From positions 186,001-250,000 of the forward strand of contig JANQYI010000012.1 of the NCBI GenBank assembly GCA_030728985.1: a stretch of DNA of 64,000 nt. Reading direction: 5' to 3'. This document shows positions 45,597 through 56,206 of this stretch, one piece after another (position 1 is the first letter of the stretch; each line of letters opens with the position of its first letter). The notes beneath the pieces were generated by a model. That model had not been told where the DNA came from, ran no database searches, and saw only the letters and a program-made list of their open reading frames with translations. The translations under genes were made by a program, and so were the position numbers. The stretch is from Burkholderiaceae bacterium (lineage in GTDB: Bacteria > Pseudomonadota > Gammaproteobacteria > Burkholderiales > Burkholderiaceae_B).

Positions 45597-47770
45597 CTAA
45601 ACCGAATATCGAAGAAGCCGTTGTGCGTTCCCTAGAAGAGGGAACTGTGGCTGTTAAAAAAGCCCCACGCAAAACGCCTGCTCGCAAAAGCACGGCAAAA
45701 ACTGCGGCGACTTCAGAGCCCGATCTCCAAAGTTTGCCGACGCAGGGTGTCGACGCCCCTGCTGTTTCGAGCCCTGATTCTCCTGCAGTCGAGCCGGCGC
45801 AAGCTCGTAAAACGGCGGCTAGAAAGACGCCTGCCCGCAAGGCGCCGCGCGTCGCCAAAAAAGGAGACGCGTCAAAGACTGAATCCGTGAGTGTCGGAAT
45901 GCCGCTTGGCGACGATATGGCTCTCGAGCGCGTGGTTCAAGACGTCGTTGTCATGGCTCAGCCCGCAGTGGCATTCGTCCCAAATGAGTCCGTTGTCCCG
46001 AGCGAATCCGGTCTTCACATCGAGAGCGGAGAGGCTGCGACGATGGATACGTCGGCAACGTCATCTAAGTCGCGTGGTCGCAAACTGCGCACACCCTTCC
46101 GTCGTCGCCGAAGCGATGCGCCCGACACAGGTCGGCCTACTGAAAGCAACAGTGAGGCGGCCCGTGCGGATTTCGTCTCCTTTGATGAAGATACGCAAGA
46201 TATTGTTGATGTTGGAGATCCTGTCGAGGCAGAAAAAGAAGCTGAGCAGGCGCTTTCTTATTTGAGTCAGGCTGAACGAATCGAGCAGCGCCTCAACAAG
46301 TATCTGAACAGTGACGTTCTAATGCCCAAGCTGCACAAGGTGTTGGCAGATGCCGGCATTGGTTCGCGTCGCGAGATGGAGGAGCTCATCATCGCCGGTC
46401 GCGTTTCGGTCAATGGCGAGCCTGCGCACATCGGACAACGTGTGGGCGCCAATGACGCTGTGCGTGTGAATGGCAAGCCCATCACCCGAACCAACACTAA
46501 AAAACCGCCTCGCATGATTCTTTATCACAAGCCTGCCGGTGAAATTGTGAGTCATGATGATCCGAATGGTCGGGCCAATGTTTTTTCACGTCTGCCAAAA
46601 ATGAAAGTGGGCAAGTGGCTGTCCATTGGGCGTCTTGATCTCAATACTGAGGGTTTATTGATTTTCACGACGTCTGGGGACCTCTCGAACCGCTTGTTGC
46701 ATCCAAGATACGGTAATGAACGCGAATACGCCGTGCGCGTGCTCGGAGAGCTTGGCCCTGAGCAGCGTCAGTCTTTGCTCGATGGTGTGGTCTTGGACGA
46801 CGGTCCTGCCAGTTTTGGCATGGTTGAATTCATTGGCGGCGAAGGTAGCAATCGTTGGTATCGCGTGACCTTGAACGAAGGGCGAAATCGTGAGGTTCGC
46901 AGGATGTTTGAGTCCGTCGGCCTAACTGTGAGCCGTTTGATTCGGACGCGTTTTGGCGACATTGTGCTGCCGACAACCTTGCGCCGCGGTCGTTGGGAAG
47001 AATTGGACTCCAAGCTTGTTTCCGCGCTGATGGTTCAGGTGGGGCTTTTGCGCGATGATGACGCGACGGATGGGCGCTCACGTCAACCCAAGCAGCCCGT
47101 ATCTCATGACAGCGCTTTACCGCCCGGTTTTGGCACATTGGAGAGAAACGGTACTCACGGTGCCAAAATGGGTCGTCGCGGAAACGTTCAAGGCGGGCGC
47201 TCTGGCAAGCCGGATCCTTTTGTCCATCCGACCGAGCGTGCACCTGCCGCGCTGACGGTTGGTGGTGGTTATGCCAATGGACACCCCCAAGGCGGACGGG
47301 GTGCCGGTCGGGGTGGACCGGCCAAATCCTCTGGTCTTCCGGGAGGCGGACCACGCGGCCCAGGCGGTAATAAGCAAGGTTCTAAAGGTGCTGCTCGACC
47401 TGGTCGTCCTAGCCGTCCTGGCGGACGCGGCCCTCAAGGCGCCGGTGGGCAGACAGGGCAGGGTAGCCCAGCACAACGCGAATTTGTTCCAGGAATGGGG
47501 AGCGAATATGGCCGTGAGGGCAATCGCGAGCCTGGCCAGCATCGCCCACGTGGACCCGGAGGCCCGAGTGGTCCAGCGGGCCCAGGCGCACAGGGCCGGC
47601 CTCAAAAGCAAGGGGGCCGCGGTCCCGGTAAGTCTGGGGCGCGCGCTAAAACAGGATCGGGGGCGGCGGCTGGTCGTTCAGCGCCCAAAGGGGATGATTG
47701 GCAACCTCGAGGCGCCGCTGCGCATGAGTCGCGTTTAGGCTTTGCCAAGACACCTCGCGGCAACCGATAG
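45593..47770 (+). CDS. rluB: 23S rRNA pseudouridine synthase RluB with long low-complexity tails
   Basis: This 725-residue protein has a central RsuA/RluB enzyme: an S4 RNA-binding domain ([20 protein letters not shown], about 247-266) and the catalytic domain with [11 protein letters not shown] (catalytic Asp349). It would make the pseudouridine at position 2605 of 23S rRNA. E. coli RluB is under 300 residues. Here a Lys/Ala-rich N-terminal tail of about 240 residues ([17 protein letters not shown]) and a Gly/Arg/Pro-rich C-terminal tail of about 235 residues surround it, both likely disordered and RNA-binding. The GTG start overlaps the scpB stop (GTGA) and has GGAG before it. Confidence 0.92.
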   Translation: MTKPNIEEAVVRSLEEGTVAVKKAPRKTPARKSTAKTAATSEPDLQSLPTQGVDAPAVSSPDSPAVEPAQARKTAARKTPARKAPRVAKKGDASKTESVSVGMPLGDDMALERVVQDVVVMAQPAVAFVPNESVVPSESGLHIESGEAATMDTSATSSKSRGRKLRTPFRRRRSDAPDTGRPTESNSEAARADFVSFDEDTQDIVDVGDPVEAEKEAEQALSYLSQAERIEQRLNKYLNSDVLMPKLHKVLADAGIGSRREMEELIIAGRVSVNGEPAHIGQRVGANDAVRVNGKPITRTNTKKPPRMILYHKPAGEIVSHDDPNGRANVFSRLPKMKVGKWLSIGRLDLNTEGLLIFTTSGDLSNRLLHPRYGNEREYAVRVLGELGPEQRQSLLDGVVLDDGPASFGMVEFIGGEGSNRWYRVTLNEGRNREVRRMFESVGLTVSRLIRTRFGDIVLPTTLRRGRWEELDSKLVSALMVQVGLLRDDDATDGRSRQPKQPVSHDSALPPGFGTLERNGTHGAKMGRRGNVQGGRSGKPDPFVHPTERAPAALTVGGGYANGHPQGGRGAGRGGPAKSSGLPGGGPRGPGGNKQGSKGAARPGRPSRPGGRGPQGAGGQTGQGSPAQREFVPGMGSEYGREGNREPGQHRPRGPGGPSGPAGPGAQGRPQKQGGRGPGKSGARAKTGSGAAAGRSAPKGDDWQPRGAAAHESRLGFAKTPRGNR

Positions 47771-47986
47771 TTTGAGTAAATCATTGGTGAGCAAGACTTT
47801 TTTCCCTGGTCATGCTAGAATTTAGGGCTATCGAGCATTGTCTACTCGTACGCTTTGCGATGCTAGGTGTTTGGCAAGTGCGTGTGATGCAAAGTCCTTG
47901 AGAGGGGGCTTGGCCTCTGATAATGTTACCGAGCCTGGCCCTAGCTGGTGCGCCCTCGGGCACAGGTGAACCATTTTGTTGTAAAC

Positions 47987-48011
47987 GGGCTGTTTTCAGC
48001 CCTTTTTTTTT
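47987..48011 (+). terminator. Terminator or attenuator directly before rimP
   Basis: A GGGCTG/CAGCCC stem with a TTTT loop is followed by nine T and ends seven bases before the rimP ATG. It may end the scpB-rluB message, or act as an attenuator of the rimP-nusA-infB message. The 216 bases before it hold further hairpins, for example GTGC/GCAC around 47968-47983. Confidence 0.85.
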
Positions 48012-48017
48012 GGACGT

Positions 48018-48512
48018 ATGGCAGATCTTTTTACAATTTCGCAGCAGGCATTGGCCTCTATGGATGTCGAGTTTGTCGACATTGAGCGCGCGGCGCTGGG
48101 TCTTTTGCGTGTCACGATTGATCGCCCAGAAGGCGTTCGTATCGAAGATTGTGAGCAAGTCTCCAAACACTTGTCGCGCGTGTTCGAGGTCGAGAATATT
48201 GATTACCGAAGGCTTGAGGTCGGTTCTCCTGGCGTTGACAGACCTCTCAAAACTGAGGCGGATTTCAAGCGATTTACAGGTGAGCGTGTTGAGGTCAAGT
48301 TGCGCGAGGCGATTGACAATCAAAAGGTTTTTTCTGGTGAGTTGGTGGATCTGAGTGGATCTGTCGGCGCTACGGGTATCGGGGCGAGTTTGCCTTTCGG
48401 TATTGAGTTTGAGGCTAAAAAGGGCGAGATTCGGCAGGTGGCGTTTGCGTTTTCGGACGTAGAGCGCGCCAAGCTCAACCCCGTTCTGGATTTCAAGGGC
48501 AAAAAGCGATGA
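48018..48512 (+). CDS. rimP: Ribosome maturation factor RimP
   Basis: This 164-residue protein helps assemble the 30S subunit. It has the two-domain RimP pattern: [19 protein letters not shown], then [40 protein letters not shown] and a C-terminal Sm-like half. The ATG lies just after the T-run of a terminator hairpin, with only a short GGA as ribosome site. Its stop overlaps the nusA start in ATGA. Position and order match the conserved rimP-nusA-infB operon. Confidence 0.94.
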   Translation: MADLFTISQQALASMDVEFVDIERAALGLLRVTIDRPEGVRIEDCEQVSKHLSRVFEVENIDYRRLEVGSPGVDRPLKTEADFKRFTGERVEVKLREAIDNQKVFSGELVDLSGSVGATGIGASLPFGIEFEAKKGEIRQVAFAFSDVERAKLNPVLDFKGKKR

Positions 48513-49987
48513 GTCGCGAAATTCTTCTGTTAGTAGACGCGTTGGCGCGTGAAAAAAACGTGACGAGAGATGTCGTATTCGACGCACTCGAAGGTGCTTT
48601 GGCCTCGGCCATGAAAAAGCGCTTTAAAGAGGACGCTGATATTCGAGTGTCCGTGAATCGGACCACCGGGGAGCACGAAGGATTTCGCCGGTGGCTGGTG
48701 GTGCCCGATGAGCTAGGCCTCCAAGAGCCCGATCAGCAGGAAATGCTCTCCGATGCCAGTGAGATCGTTTCTGACATTGAAGTTGGTGAGTACATCGAAG
48801 AAGCGCTTGAGCCGATCGAGTTTGGGCGCATTGGCGCACAGGCGGCCAAGCAAGCCATTCTTCAGCGAATTCGCGATGCCGAGCGAGAGCAGATCCTCAA
48901 TGACTTCCTGGATCGCGGCGAAATGATTGTCTCGGGTTCCATCAAGCGGATGGACAAAGGCGATGTCATCGTCGAGACAGGAAAAATCGAAGCACGCTTG
49001 CCACGCAGTGAAATGATCCCCAAAGAAAATTTACGCGTTGGTGACCGCGTTCGCGCCTGGGTGCTCAAAATTGATCGCACCGCACGCGGACAGCAAGTCA
49101 TTCTATCTCGCAGTGCACCAGATTTCATTCGTCAGCTTTTTGAAAACGAAGTTCCCGAAATCGAGCAAGGTCTGCTTGAAATCAAAGGAGCCGCTCGTGA
49201 TCCGGGTGTGCGCGCCAAGATTGCCGTGGTGGCCTATGACAAACGCATTGATCCGATTGGAACATGCGTAGGCATGCGCGGCTCGCGGGTCACCGCCGTT
49301 CGTAATGAATTAGGTGGGGAGCAGGTGGATATCGTATTGTGGTCAGATGACCCAGCCGAGTTCGTGATTGGTGCCCTTGCTCCTGCAAATGTCGAGTCGA
49401 TCGTGGTCGATGAGGACCGTCATGCCATGGACGTTGTGGTCGATGAGGAGAATCTCCCCAAGGCCATTGGTTCAAAAGGTCAAAACGTACGACTCGCCTC
49501 AGAGTTGACCGGTTGGCAGATCAACATCATGACCCCCGAAGAAAGCCAAAACAGACAAGAGATCGAGCGTGCCCAATTGCGAAGCACCTTTATGTCCCGG
49601 TTGGATGTCGACGAGGAAGTTGCTGATATTTTGATCGACGAGGGTTTCACTGGCCTCGAAGAAATCGCCTACGTTCCAATGCAAGAGCTGTTGGAGATCG
49701 AGTCTTTCGATGAAGACACGATCAACGAGCTTCGCACCCGTGCACGCAATGCGCTGTTGACCGAGGCGATCGCCCAGGAAGAGCGTGTTGAAACGGCTCA
49801 GGATTTGCTCTCGCTCGAGGGAATGACCCCAGAGCTCGTGGCCAAGTTAGCCGCTGGCGGCGTCACAACCCGTGACGAGTTGGCGGAGCTTGCCACAGAT
49901 GAATTGAGTGAGCTGTCGGGCATAGAGGAAAGCGCCGCGAGCGATTTCATTATGGCTGCGCGCGCGCATTGGTTTGAAGATCAGTAA
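48509..49987 (+). CDS. nusA: Transcription termination/antitermination factor NusA
   Basis: This 492-residue protein binds RNA polymerase and modulates pausing, termination and antitermination. The order is an N-terminal polymerase-binding domain, an S1 domain ([16 protein letters not shown]), two KH domains ([36 protein letters not shown]) and two C-terminal acidic repeats with helix-hairpin-helix character ([36 protein letters not shown]). The length is normal for proteobacterial NusA with both C-terminal repeats. It is coupled to rimP by an ATGA overlap. Confidence 0.97.
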   Translation: MSREILLLVDALAREKNVTRDVVFDALEGALASAMKKRFKEDADIRVSVNRTTGEHEGFRRWLVVPDELGLQEPDQQEMLSDASEIVSDIEVGEYIEEALEPIEFGRIGAQAAKQAILQRIRDAEREQILNDFLDRGEMIVSGSIKRMDKGDVIVETGKIEARLPRSEMIPKENLRVGDRVRAWVLKIDRTARGQQVILSRSAPDFIRQLFENEVPEIEQGLLEIKGAARDPGVRAKIAVVAYDKRIDPIGTCVGMRGSRVTAVRNELGGEQVDIVLWSDDPAEFVIGALAPANVESIVVDEDRHAMDVVVDEENLPKAIGSKGQNVRLASELTGWQINIMTPEESQNRQEIERAQLRSTFMSRLDVDEEVADILIDEGFTGLEEIAYVPMQELLEIESFDEDTINELRTRARNALLTEAIAQEERVETAQDLLSLEGMTPELVAKLAAGGVTTRDELAELATDELSELSGIEESAASDFIMAARAHWFEDQ

Positions 49988-50067
49988 AAAGATTAAAAGT
50001 CGGTCGGGCGTCATCAGGCGCCCCGCACTTGAAGTTGTCACGCTGTAAATAGGTAAGAGAGAGTCTA

Positions 50068-53064
50068 ATGTCGAGTAATACTGTCGCCCAGTTCGCTATC
50101 GAACTGAAAATGCCTGCCAACGTGCTGCTGGATCAGTTGCGTGCTGCGGGTGTCGAACTCAACTCAGTGGAAGATAACGTCACTGATGGCGATAAAGCTC
50201 GCTTGCTAGAATCACTGCGTCGTTCTCATGGGGCGACAGAGGGCAAAAAGATTACTCTGACGCGTCGACAAACCTCTGAAATCCGACAGGCAGATGGCTC
50301 TGGTCGCTCACGTACCATTCAGGTCGAGGTTCGTAAAAAACGGGTCTTTGTCAAACGTGATGCTCCTGAGTCGAGCGATTTGCAAGCTGCGACTGCTCCA
50401 GCGGGGCAAGAGGTTGCTGCGTCTACAGCAGTAATTGACACGCCTTTAGCGGTTCCGGTTCCACAGACATTGAAAGCCGACCCCGGTGCTGCTGCGCTGA
50501 CTCTTGCCCAGTCCGTGCCCAATGAGAAAAGTCTCGATGAACGTGCTGATACGTCGTCCGGAGCGGTTCCTGCTGAACGTTCGCCTCAAGTCGTCTCGGA
50601 GCTTCAGTCTGCACAAGAGCAAGTCACTCCCGATACGGAAGTAATGTCCTCGGTAGATGATGTCCAGGGCTCTTCATCTGCCCCAGCCTCAGAGGTAGTC
50701 GATTCCAGCACCCCAGTATCCACCAAAGATGTTGCATCGCCTGTTGGTGACGCGAGTGCGACTGTTACTGACACTAAGGTCGCTGAGACAAAAGAGGCTG
50801 TTACTGGTACAGATGTATCCAAGGTCACCCCTCCCGAAGCCCCTTCTAAGCCTGCCAAAGCCACGCGTGGCCGTGCAGTGCCCCCTGCCCATGCGCAGCC
50901 ACCAGAGGACGAAACCCGCGACGAAGCGCGTCGTGTCTCCGAAGCCGAGGCGGCTGCTTTACGGGAGATGTTGAATCGTCCCCGCAAAGTTGTCCGTCCC
51001 GAACCTGAGGCTTCACCGCTGACGGGCACCTTGCACAAGCCTGCCGCTGCGCCTGCTGGGGGTAAGGGCGCCAAGAAAGATGGCGCGCTTGATGCCACAG
51101 GAAAAAAGGTTCTAAAGTCTGGTGAAATCGCTTCCACTTGGACTGACGATGCCTCGCGTAAAAAGCCTGCTGAAAAGCGTGATGCGCCTGCTGCGCCAGG
51201 TCGCGAAGGTTGGCGTGCGGGTGGGAAAAACAAATCTGGCGGTAAAAAGGGCGCTCGTGGTGCGAACAATATCGTACAAGATCGCCGTGAGCCCGCACCA
51301 GTTGAATTTATTGCCCGCGAAATTCACGTTCCCGAGACGGTCAGCGTCGCAGATTTGGCGCACAAAATGTCAGTCAAAGCTGGCGAGGTCATCAAGCATT
51401 TGATGAAACTTGGTCAGATGGTCACGATCAATCAAGTGCTCGATCAAGAAACCGCGATGATTGTGGTCGAAGAGTTAGGCCATAAAGCCATCGCAGCCAA
51501 GCTCGATGATCCCGAGGCTTTCCTTGACGAATCCGTTCCCCATGAGGATGCTCAATTGTTTGCGCGCGCCCCTGTTGTGACGGTGATGGGGCACGTTGAT
51601 CACGGTAAAACATCGTTGCTTGATTACATTCGTCGTGCAAAAGTTGCTTCTGGCGAAGCTGGCGGTATTACCCAGCACATTGGTGCTTACCACGTTCAGA
51701 CCGAGCGTGGCATGGTGACCTTTCTCGATACGCCTGGACATGAAGCCTTTACGGCGATGCGCGCGCGTGGCGCCAAGGCAACTGACATTGTGATTTTGGT
51801 GGTGGCCGCCGATGACGGTGTGATGCCTCAGACCAAAGAAGCGATTCACCACGCCAAGGCTGCTGGTGTTCCTCTGGTGGTAGCAGTGAACAAGATTGAT
51901 AAGCCGGATGCCAATCCCGAGCGCGTCAAACAGGAGTTAGTCGTCGAGGAAGTTGTCCCCGAAGAATATGGTGGTGACGTACCCTTTATTTCAGTATCGG
52001 CCAAGACAGGTCAGGGCATCGATGATTTGCTCGAAAACGTATTGCTGCAAGCCGAAGTGCTGGAGCTAAAAGCAGCTATTGACGCCCCTGCTAAAGGCAT
52101 CGTGATCGAAGCTCGACTCGACAAGGGTCGCGGACCCGTAGCAACCATTTTGATTCAAAGCGGTACGCTGCATCGCGGAGACGTGGTGCTGGCAGGTGCT
52201 AGTTATGGTCGTGTCCGCGCCATGCTTGACGAAAACGGCAAAGCTATCCAGTCAGCAGGTCCTTCTATTCCCGTGGAAATTCAAGGTTTGACCGAGGTTC
52301 CTTCAGCGGGAGACGAGTTGATGTCCTTGGCTGACGAGCGTCGGGCCCGAGAGATTGCACTTTTCCGCCAGGGCAAGTTCCGCGACGTCAAACTGGCTCG
52401 CCAGCAGGCCGCCAAGCTTGAGTCAATGTTCGAAAATATTGTCGAAGGTTCGCAGACGCTTTCTTTGATTGTCAAAACGGACGTGCAGGGTTCCCAAGAA
52501 GCATTGGTGAATTCTTTGCTCAAGCTGTCGACTGAAGAGGTCCGCGTACAAGTGGTGCACGCGGCAGTTGGTGGCATTTCTGAAAGCGACGTTAATTTGG
52601 CGATTGCTTCGGGCGCAGTGATGATCGGGTTTAATGTCCGTGCGGATGCGAGCTCTAAAAAGCTGGCCGAAAATAACGGCGTGGATATTCGCTACTACAA
52701 CATTATTTATGACGCTGTTGATGAGATCAAGCTTGCCATGTCCGGCATGCTGGCCCCCGAAAAGCGTGAAGAAGTCATCGGTATGGTTGATATTCGCGAG
52801 GTCTACACGATCTCGCGTATCGGCACTGTCGCAGGTTGTATGGTGATCGATGGTGTGGTGCGCCGTGACTCGCAGGTTCGTTTGCTGCGTAATAACGTCG
52901 TGCACTGGACTGGTTGGCTCGATTCGCTGCGTCGCTTTAAAGACGATGCCAAGGAAGTCAAATCTGGCTTTGATTGCGGTATTACCTTGCGTGGTAACAA
53001 CGACTTGCAAGTCGGTGATCAACTCGAAATTTTTGAAATCAAGGAAGTGGCGCGTACGCTTTAA
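50068..53064 (+). CDS. infB: Translation initiation factor IF-2
   Basis: This 998-residue GTPase brings formyl-methionyl-tRNA to the 30S subunit. It has the N-terminal IF2-N fold ([20 protein letters not shown]), then a long variable linker rich in Ala, Pro, Val and Ser, then the G domain with GHVDHGKT (about residue 508), DTPGHEA and NKID, and the C-terminal fMet-tRNA-binding domains. The linker makes it longer than the 890 residues of the E. coli protein, which is usual in betaproteobacteria. It starts 80 bases after nusA with AAGAGAGAG before the ATG. No internal start for a shorter IF2 form is obvious. Confidence 0.97.
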   Translation: MSSNTVAQFAIELKMPANVLLDQLRAAGVELNSVEDNVTDGDKARLLESLRRSHGATEGKKITLTRRQTSEIRQADGSGRSRTIQVEVRKKRVFVKRDAPESSDLQAATAPAGQEVAASTAVIDTPLAVPVPQTLKADPGAAALTLAQSVPNEKSLDERADTSSGAVPAERSPQVVSELQSAQEQVTPDTEVMSSVDDVQGSSSAPASEVVDSSTPVSTKDVASPVGDASATVTDTKVAETKEAVTGTDVSKVTPPEAPSKPAKATRGRAVPPAHAQPPEDETRDEARRVSEAEAAALREMLNRPRKVVRPEPEASPLTGTLHKPAAAPAGGKGAKKDGALDATGKKVLKSGEIASTWTDDASRKKPAEKRDAPAAPGREGWRAGGKNKSGGKKGARGANNIVQDRREPAPVEFIAREIHVPETVSVADLAHKMSVKAGEVIKHLMKLGQMVTINQVLDQETAMIVVEELGHKAIAAKLDDPEAFLDESVPHEDAQLFARAPVVTVMGHVDHGKTSLLDYIRRAKVASGEAGGITQHIGAYHVQTERGMVTFLDTPGHEAFTAMRARGAKATDIVILVVAADDGVMPQTKEAIHHAKAAGVPLVVAVNKIDKPDANPERVKQELVVEEVVPEEYGGDVPFISVSAKTGQGIDDLLENVLLQAEVLELKAAIDAPAKGIVIEARLDKGRGPVATILIQSGTLHRGDVVLAGASYGRVRAMLDENGKAIQSAGPSIPVEIQGLTEVPSAGDELMSLADERRAREIALFRQGKFRDVKLARQQAAKLESMFENIVEGSQTLSLIVKTDVQGSQEALVNSLLKLSTEEVRVQVVHAAVGGISESDVNLAIASGAVMIGFNVRADASSKKLAENNGVDIRYYNIIYDAVDEIKLAMSGMLAPEKREEVIGMVDIREVYTISRIGTVAGCMVIDGVVRRDSQVRLLRNNVVHWTGWLDSLRRFKDDAKEVKSGFDCGITLRGNNDLQVGDQLEIFEIKEVARTL

Positions 53065-53073
53065 TGCCCCTCA

Positions 53074-53475
53074 ATGAGTCGTCATAAACAAAAATCCTCG
53101 CCTGGCCGTAATTTAAGGCTCGCTGACCAGATCCAGAAAGATTTGGCCATCATCATTCAGCGCGAAATCGATATGAGTCGTGTGGGTTTAATCACGCTCT
53201 CCGGTATCGAGTTGACGACGGATTATGCGCATGCCAAAGTCTACTTTACGGTCCTCGGTGGTGAGGCAGAGCAGGCGCAGGCGCTCCTCAATGAAAAGGC
53301 CGGCTGGTTTCATTCTCAGTTGTACAAGTTGCTGCATATTCATACCGTGCCCACGCTGCACTTTTTTCATGATCCGCGCCTCAAGCACGGTATCGCGATG
53401 TCCGCGTTGATCGATCAAGCTAATTTGCCTGGTCAGTACGCGGGCGTTCCTGACGAGCCTGATGACAAGCCTTAG
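53074..53475 (+). CDS. rbfA: Ribosome-binding factor A
   Basis: This 133-residue KH-like protein helps process the 5' end of 16S rRNA and supports growth in the cold. Typical segments are [35 protein letters not shown] and [20 protein letters not shown]. It follows infB by nine bases, as in the conserved operon. Confidence 0.95.
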   Translation: MSRHKQKSSPGRNLRLADQIQKDLAIIIQREIDMSRVGLITLSGIELTTDYAHAKVYFTVLGGEAEQAQALLNEKAGWFHSQLYKLLHIHTVPTLHFFHDPRLKHGIAMSALIDQANLPGQYAGVPDEPDDKP

Positions 53476-53499
53476 GGCTGTCGTTTTGGAAAACTGACG

Positions 53500-54315
53500 A
53501 TGGCTAAAAAACGCGGGCGCGTGCTCGATGGAGTGTTGTTGCTGGACAAACCTGTGGGTTTGTCGAGTAACCACGCTCTTCAACGCGCCAAACATGCCAT
53601 GGATGCGCAAAAGGCGGGTCACACAGGGACGCTGGATCCGTTTGCGACCGGATTGTTGGTCTGTTGCATGGGGCGAGCTACAAAAATATCCGGTGCGATG
53701 CTTGGCGCCGACAAAGGCTATCGCGCGACGATTGCCTTTGGTCGAGAGACAGATTCTGGAGATTTGACTGGAATTGTTGTGAGCGAAGCCTCGGCCGACT
53801 TTACAGGGATCACCGAAGCGGCATTGCGTCCGGTACTAGAGCGCTTTATGGGAACCCAAATGCAGATTCCTCCAATGGTGTCTGCGTTAAAACGAGATGG
53901 TAAGCCGCTCTATGAGTACGCACGCCAAGGGATTGTGCTTGAGCGTGAGCCCAGAGAGATCACGATCCGTCAACTTGAATTGCTGAGCATGACGCCAACG
54001 ACGGCTGTCATACAGGTTTTATGTACAAAGGGTACATATATCCGGACGCTGGCACAAGACATTGGTCGCGCGCTGGGTTGTTTTGCGCACTTATCCGCGT
54101 TGCGGCGCACGCAAGTCGGTCCTTTTTCGTTAGAGGGTGCGATTGAATTAGAAACATTACAGACGATGGAGTCACCTGAGAGTGTCTTGATCGCGATGGA
54201 AGATTTACCCGCTGAGCTGGTGCCAGCGCAAAAAAGCACAGCGTCGCCAGGTTTTGTTTTGCCTGGTTCCATTCATGTATCACCTGCGGACGATGTGTCT
54301 GCTCAGTCTTATTAA
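53500..54315 (+). CDS. truB: tRNA pseudouridine-55 synthase TruB
   Basis: This 271-residue enzyme makes pseudouridine 55 in the T loop of tRNAs. The catalytic Asp46 lies in GHTGTLDPFATG, with further motifs GVLLLDKPVGLSSN, QIPPMVSALKRDGKPLYEYA and CTKGTYIRTLAQDIG. The C-terminal extension is short. It lies 24 bases after rbfA and nine before typA, in the same transcription unit. Confidence 0.95.
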   Translation: MAKKRGRVLDGVLLLDKPVGLSSNHALQRAKHAMDAQKAGHTGTLDPFATGLLVCCMGRATKISGAMLGADKGYRATIAFGRETDSGDLTGIVVSEASADFTGITEAALRPVLERFMGTQMQIPPMVSALKRDGKPLYEYARQGIVLEREPREITIRQLELLSMTPTTAVIQVLCTKGTYIRTLAQDIGRALGCFAHLSALRRTQVGPFSLEGAIELETLQTMESPESVLIAMEDLPAELVPAQKSTASPGFVLPGSIHVSPADDVSAQSY

Positions 54316-54324
54316 AGGATTTGT

Positions 54325-56145
54325 ATGTCACGCGCATTGCGTAACGTTGCCATTATTGCCCACGTTGACCACGGCAAAACGACACTGGTCGACCAGCTTT
54401 TGCGTCAGTCAGGTACTTTCCGCTCTAACGAGCGCATGACCGAACGCGTCATGGACTCCAACGATCTTGAAAAAGAGCGCGGCATTACGATTCTTTCCAA
54501 GAACTGTGCCGTCGAGTACGAGGGTACGCACATCAACATCGTTGATACCCCTGGACACGCGGACTTTGGTGGCGAAGTCGAGCGCGTACTGTCCATGGTG
54601 GATGGCGTATTGTTGCTCGTCGATGCTGTCGAAGGCCCGATGCCACAGACACGTTTTGTGACCAAAAAAGCGTTGGCCCTCGGACTCAAACCCATTGTGG
54701 TGATCAACAAAGTCGACCGCCCAGGTGCGCGTTGTGACTTTGTGATTAATGCGACCTTCGAATTGTTCGACAAACTTAACGCAACAGAAGAGCAATTGGA
54801 TTTTCCCGTCATTTACGCTTCGGGTTTGAATGGCTACGCTGGCCCAACCGAAGACGTCCGAGAAGGCGACATGCGTCCACTGTTCAATGCCATTCTTGAA
54901 CACGTGCCGATGCGTGAGGATGATCCTGATGCTCCTTTGCAGTTCCAGATCACCTCGATCGATTACAACTCCTATGTTGGCAAAATCGGTATTGGCCGGA
55001 TTCGTCGTGGCCGTGTGAAAACAGGTATGGACGTGGTGTGTTTGAATGGTCCAGATGGCGCGACCTTTAAAGGCCGCGTCAATCAGGTCCTGAAATTCAA
55101 AGGCCTTGAGCGTGAGATCGTTGACAGTGCGATTGCAGGTGACATCGTATTGGTCAATGGCATCGAAGAAATCTCGATCGGCACCACCTTGTGTGCGCCT
55201 GAAAAAGTCGAAGGTTTGCCGATGCTCAAGATTGACGAGCCAACGCTGACCATGAACTTTATGGTCAATACCAGCCCTCTGGCGGGCCGCGAAGGTAAGT
55301 TTGTGACGAGCCGTCAGTTGCGTGAGCGTCTGGATCGCGAGGTCAAGTCCAACATGGCCCTGCGTGTAAAGGACACTGATGACGACACTATTTTCGAGGT
55401 TTCAGGACGGGGCGAATTGCATCTGACGATCTTGATCGAAACGATGCGTCGCGAGGGCTACGAGTTGGCTGTATCGCGCCCACGTGTGGTGTTCAAAGAA
55501 GAAAATGGCGTCAAACTTGAGCCATACGAAAACCTGAGCATTGACCTTGAGGACAATACTCAAGGTGGCGTGATGGAAGAGCTCGGCAAACGCAAAGCTG
55601 AGTTGCTCGACATGGTCAGTGATGGTCGCGGACGCACGCGTCTCGAGTATCGTGTGCCCGCACGTGGTCTGATCGGCTTTCAGGGCGATTTTATGACGAT
55701 GACGCGCGGCAACGGGTTGATGAGCCACACCTTTGATGCCTATGGCCCTGTCAAGGACGGCATGCTTGGCGAGCGTAATAACGGCGTGCTAATTAGTCAG
55801 GATGATGGTGCTGCGGTCGCTTATGCAATATGGAAGCTGCAGGACCGTGGTCGCATGTTTGTTGTACACAACGATCCTGTCTACGAGGGCATGATCATCG
55901 GCATTCACAGTCGTGATAATGACCTAGTCGTGAATCCCATCAAGGGTAAGCAGCTGACCAACGTGCGTTCCTCAGGCACTGACGAAGCTGTTCGCTTGGT
56001 TCCCCCAGTCGATATGAGCCTTGAGTACGCTGTCGAATTCATCAGCGATGATGAATTGGTCGAGGTCACACCCAAGAGCATTCGCTTGCGTAAGCGCTAC
56101 CTCAAAGAACACGAGCGCCGCAAAATGTCGCGTGAGGGCGCCTAA
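54325..56145 (+). CDS. typA: Translational GTPase TypA/BipA
   Basis: This 606-residue ribosome-binding GTPase helps 50S assembly and stress adaptation. It has the G motifs [21 protein letters not shown] and NKVDRPGAR, and the BipA-specific C-terminal half ([20 protein letters not shown]). The length is as expected. It ends the scpB-typA gene run and is followed by a strong hairpin terminator. Confidence 0.97.
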   Translation: MSRALRNVAIIAHVDHGKTTLVDQLLRQSGTFRSNERMTERVMDSNDLEKERGITILSKNCAVEYEGTHINIVDTPGHADFGGEVERVLSMVDGVLLLVDAVEGPMPQTRFVTKKALALGLKPIVVINKVDRPGARCDFVINATFELFDKLNATEEQLDFPVIYASGLNGYAGPTEDVREGDMRPLFNAILEHVPMREDDPDAPLQFQITSIDYNSYVGKIGIGRIRRGRVKTGMDVVCLNGPDGATFKGRVNQVLKFKGLEREIVDSAIAGDIVLVNGIEEISIGTTLCAPEKVEGLPMLKIDEPTLTMNFMVNTSPLAGREGKFVTSRQLRERLDREVKSNMALRVKDTDDDTIFEVSGRGELHLTILIETMRREGYELAVSRPRVVFKEENGVKLEPYENLSIDLEDNTQGGVMEELGKRKAELLDMVSDGRGRTRLEYRVPARGLIGFQGDFMTMTRGNGLMSHTFDAYGPVKDGMLGERNNGVLISQDDGAAVAYAIWKLQDRGRMFVVHNDPVYEGMIIGIHSRDNDLVVNPIKGKQLTNVRSSGTDEAVRLVPPVDMSLEYAVEFISDDELVEVTPKSIRLRKRYLKEHERRKMSREGA

Positions 56146-56162
56146 TCATTACATCTTGCAAT

Positions 56163-56199
56163 AAAAAACGCAGCCTAGCGGACTAGGCTGCGTTTTTTT
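56163..56199. terminator. Bidirectional terminator between typA and the aldehyde dehydrogenase gene
   Basis: A perfect 16-base stem (AAAAAACGCAGCCTAG with CTAGGCTGCGTTTTTT) has the loop CGGA. It gives a U-run in both directions, so it can end both convergent transcripts. Confidence 0.95.
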
Positions 56200-56206
56200 A
56201 TCAGGC

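Noticed and set aside
46830-47611. Long open frames on the minus strand opposite rluB
   Set aside because: They follow from the repetitive Gly/Arg/Pro-rich coding sequence and show no domain pattern or ribosome site.
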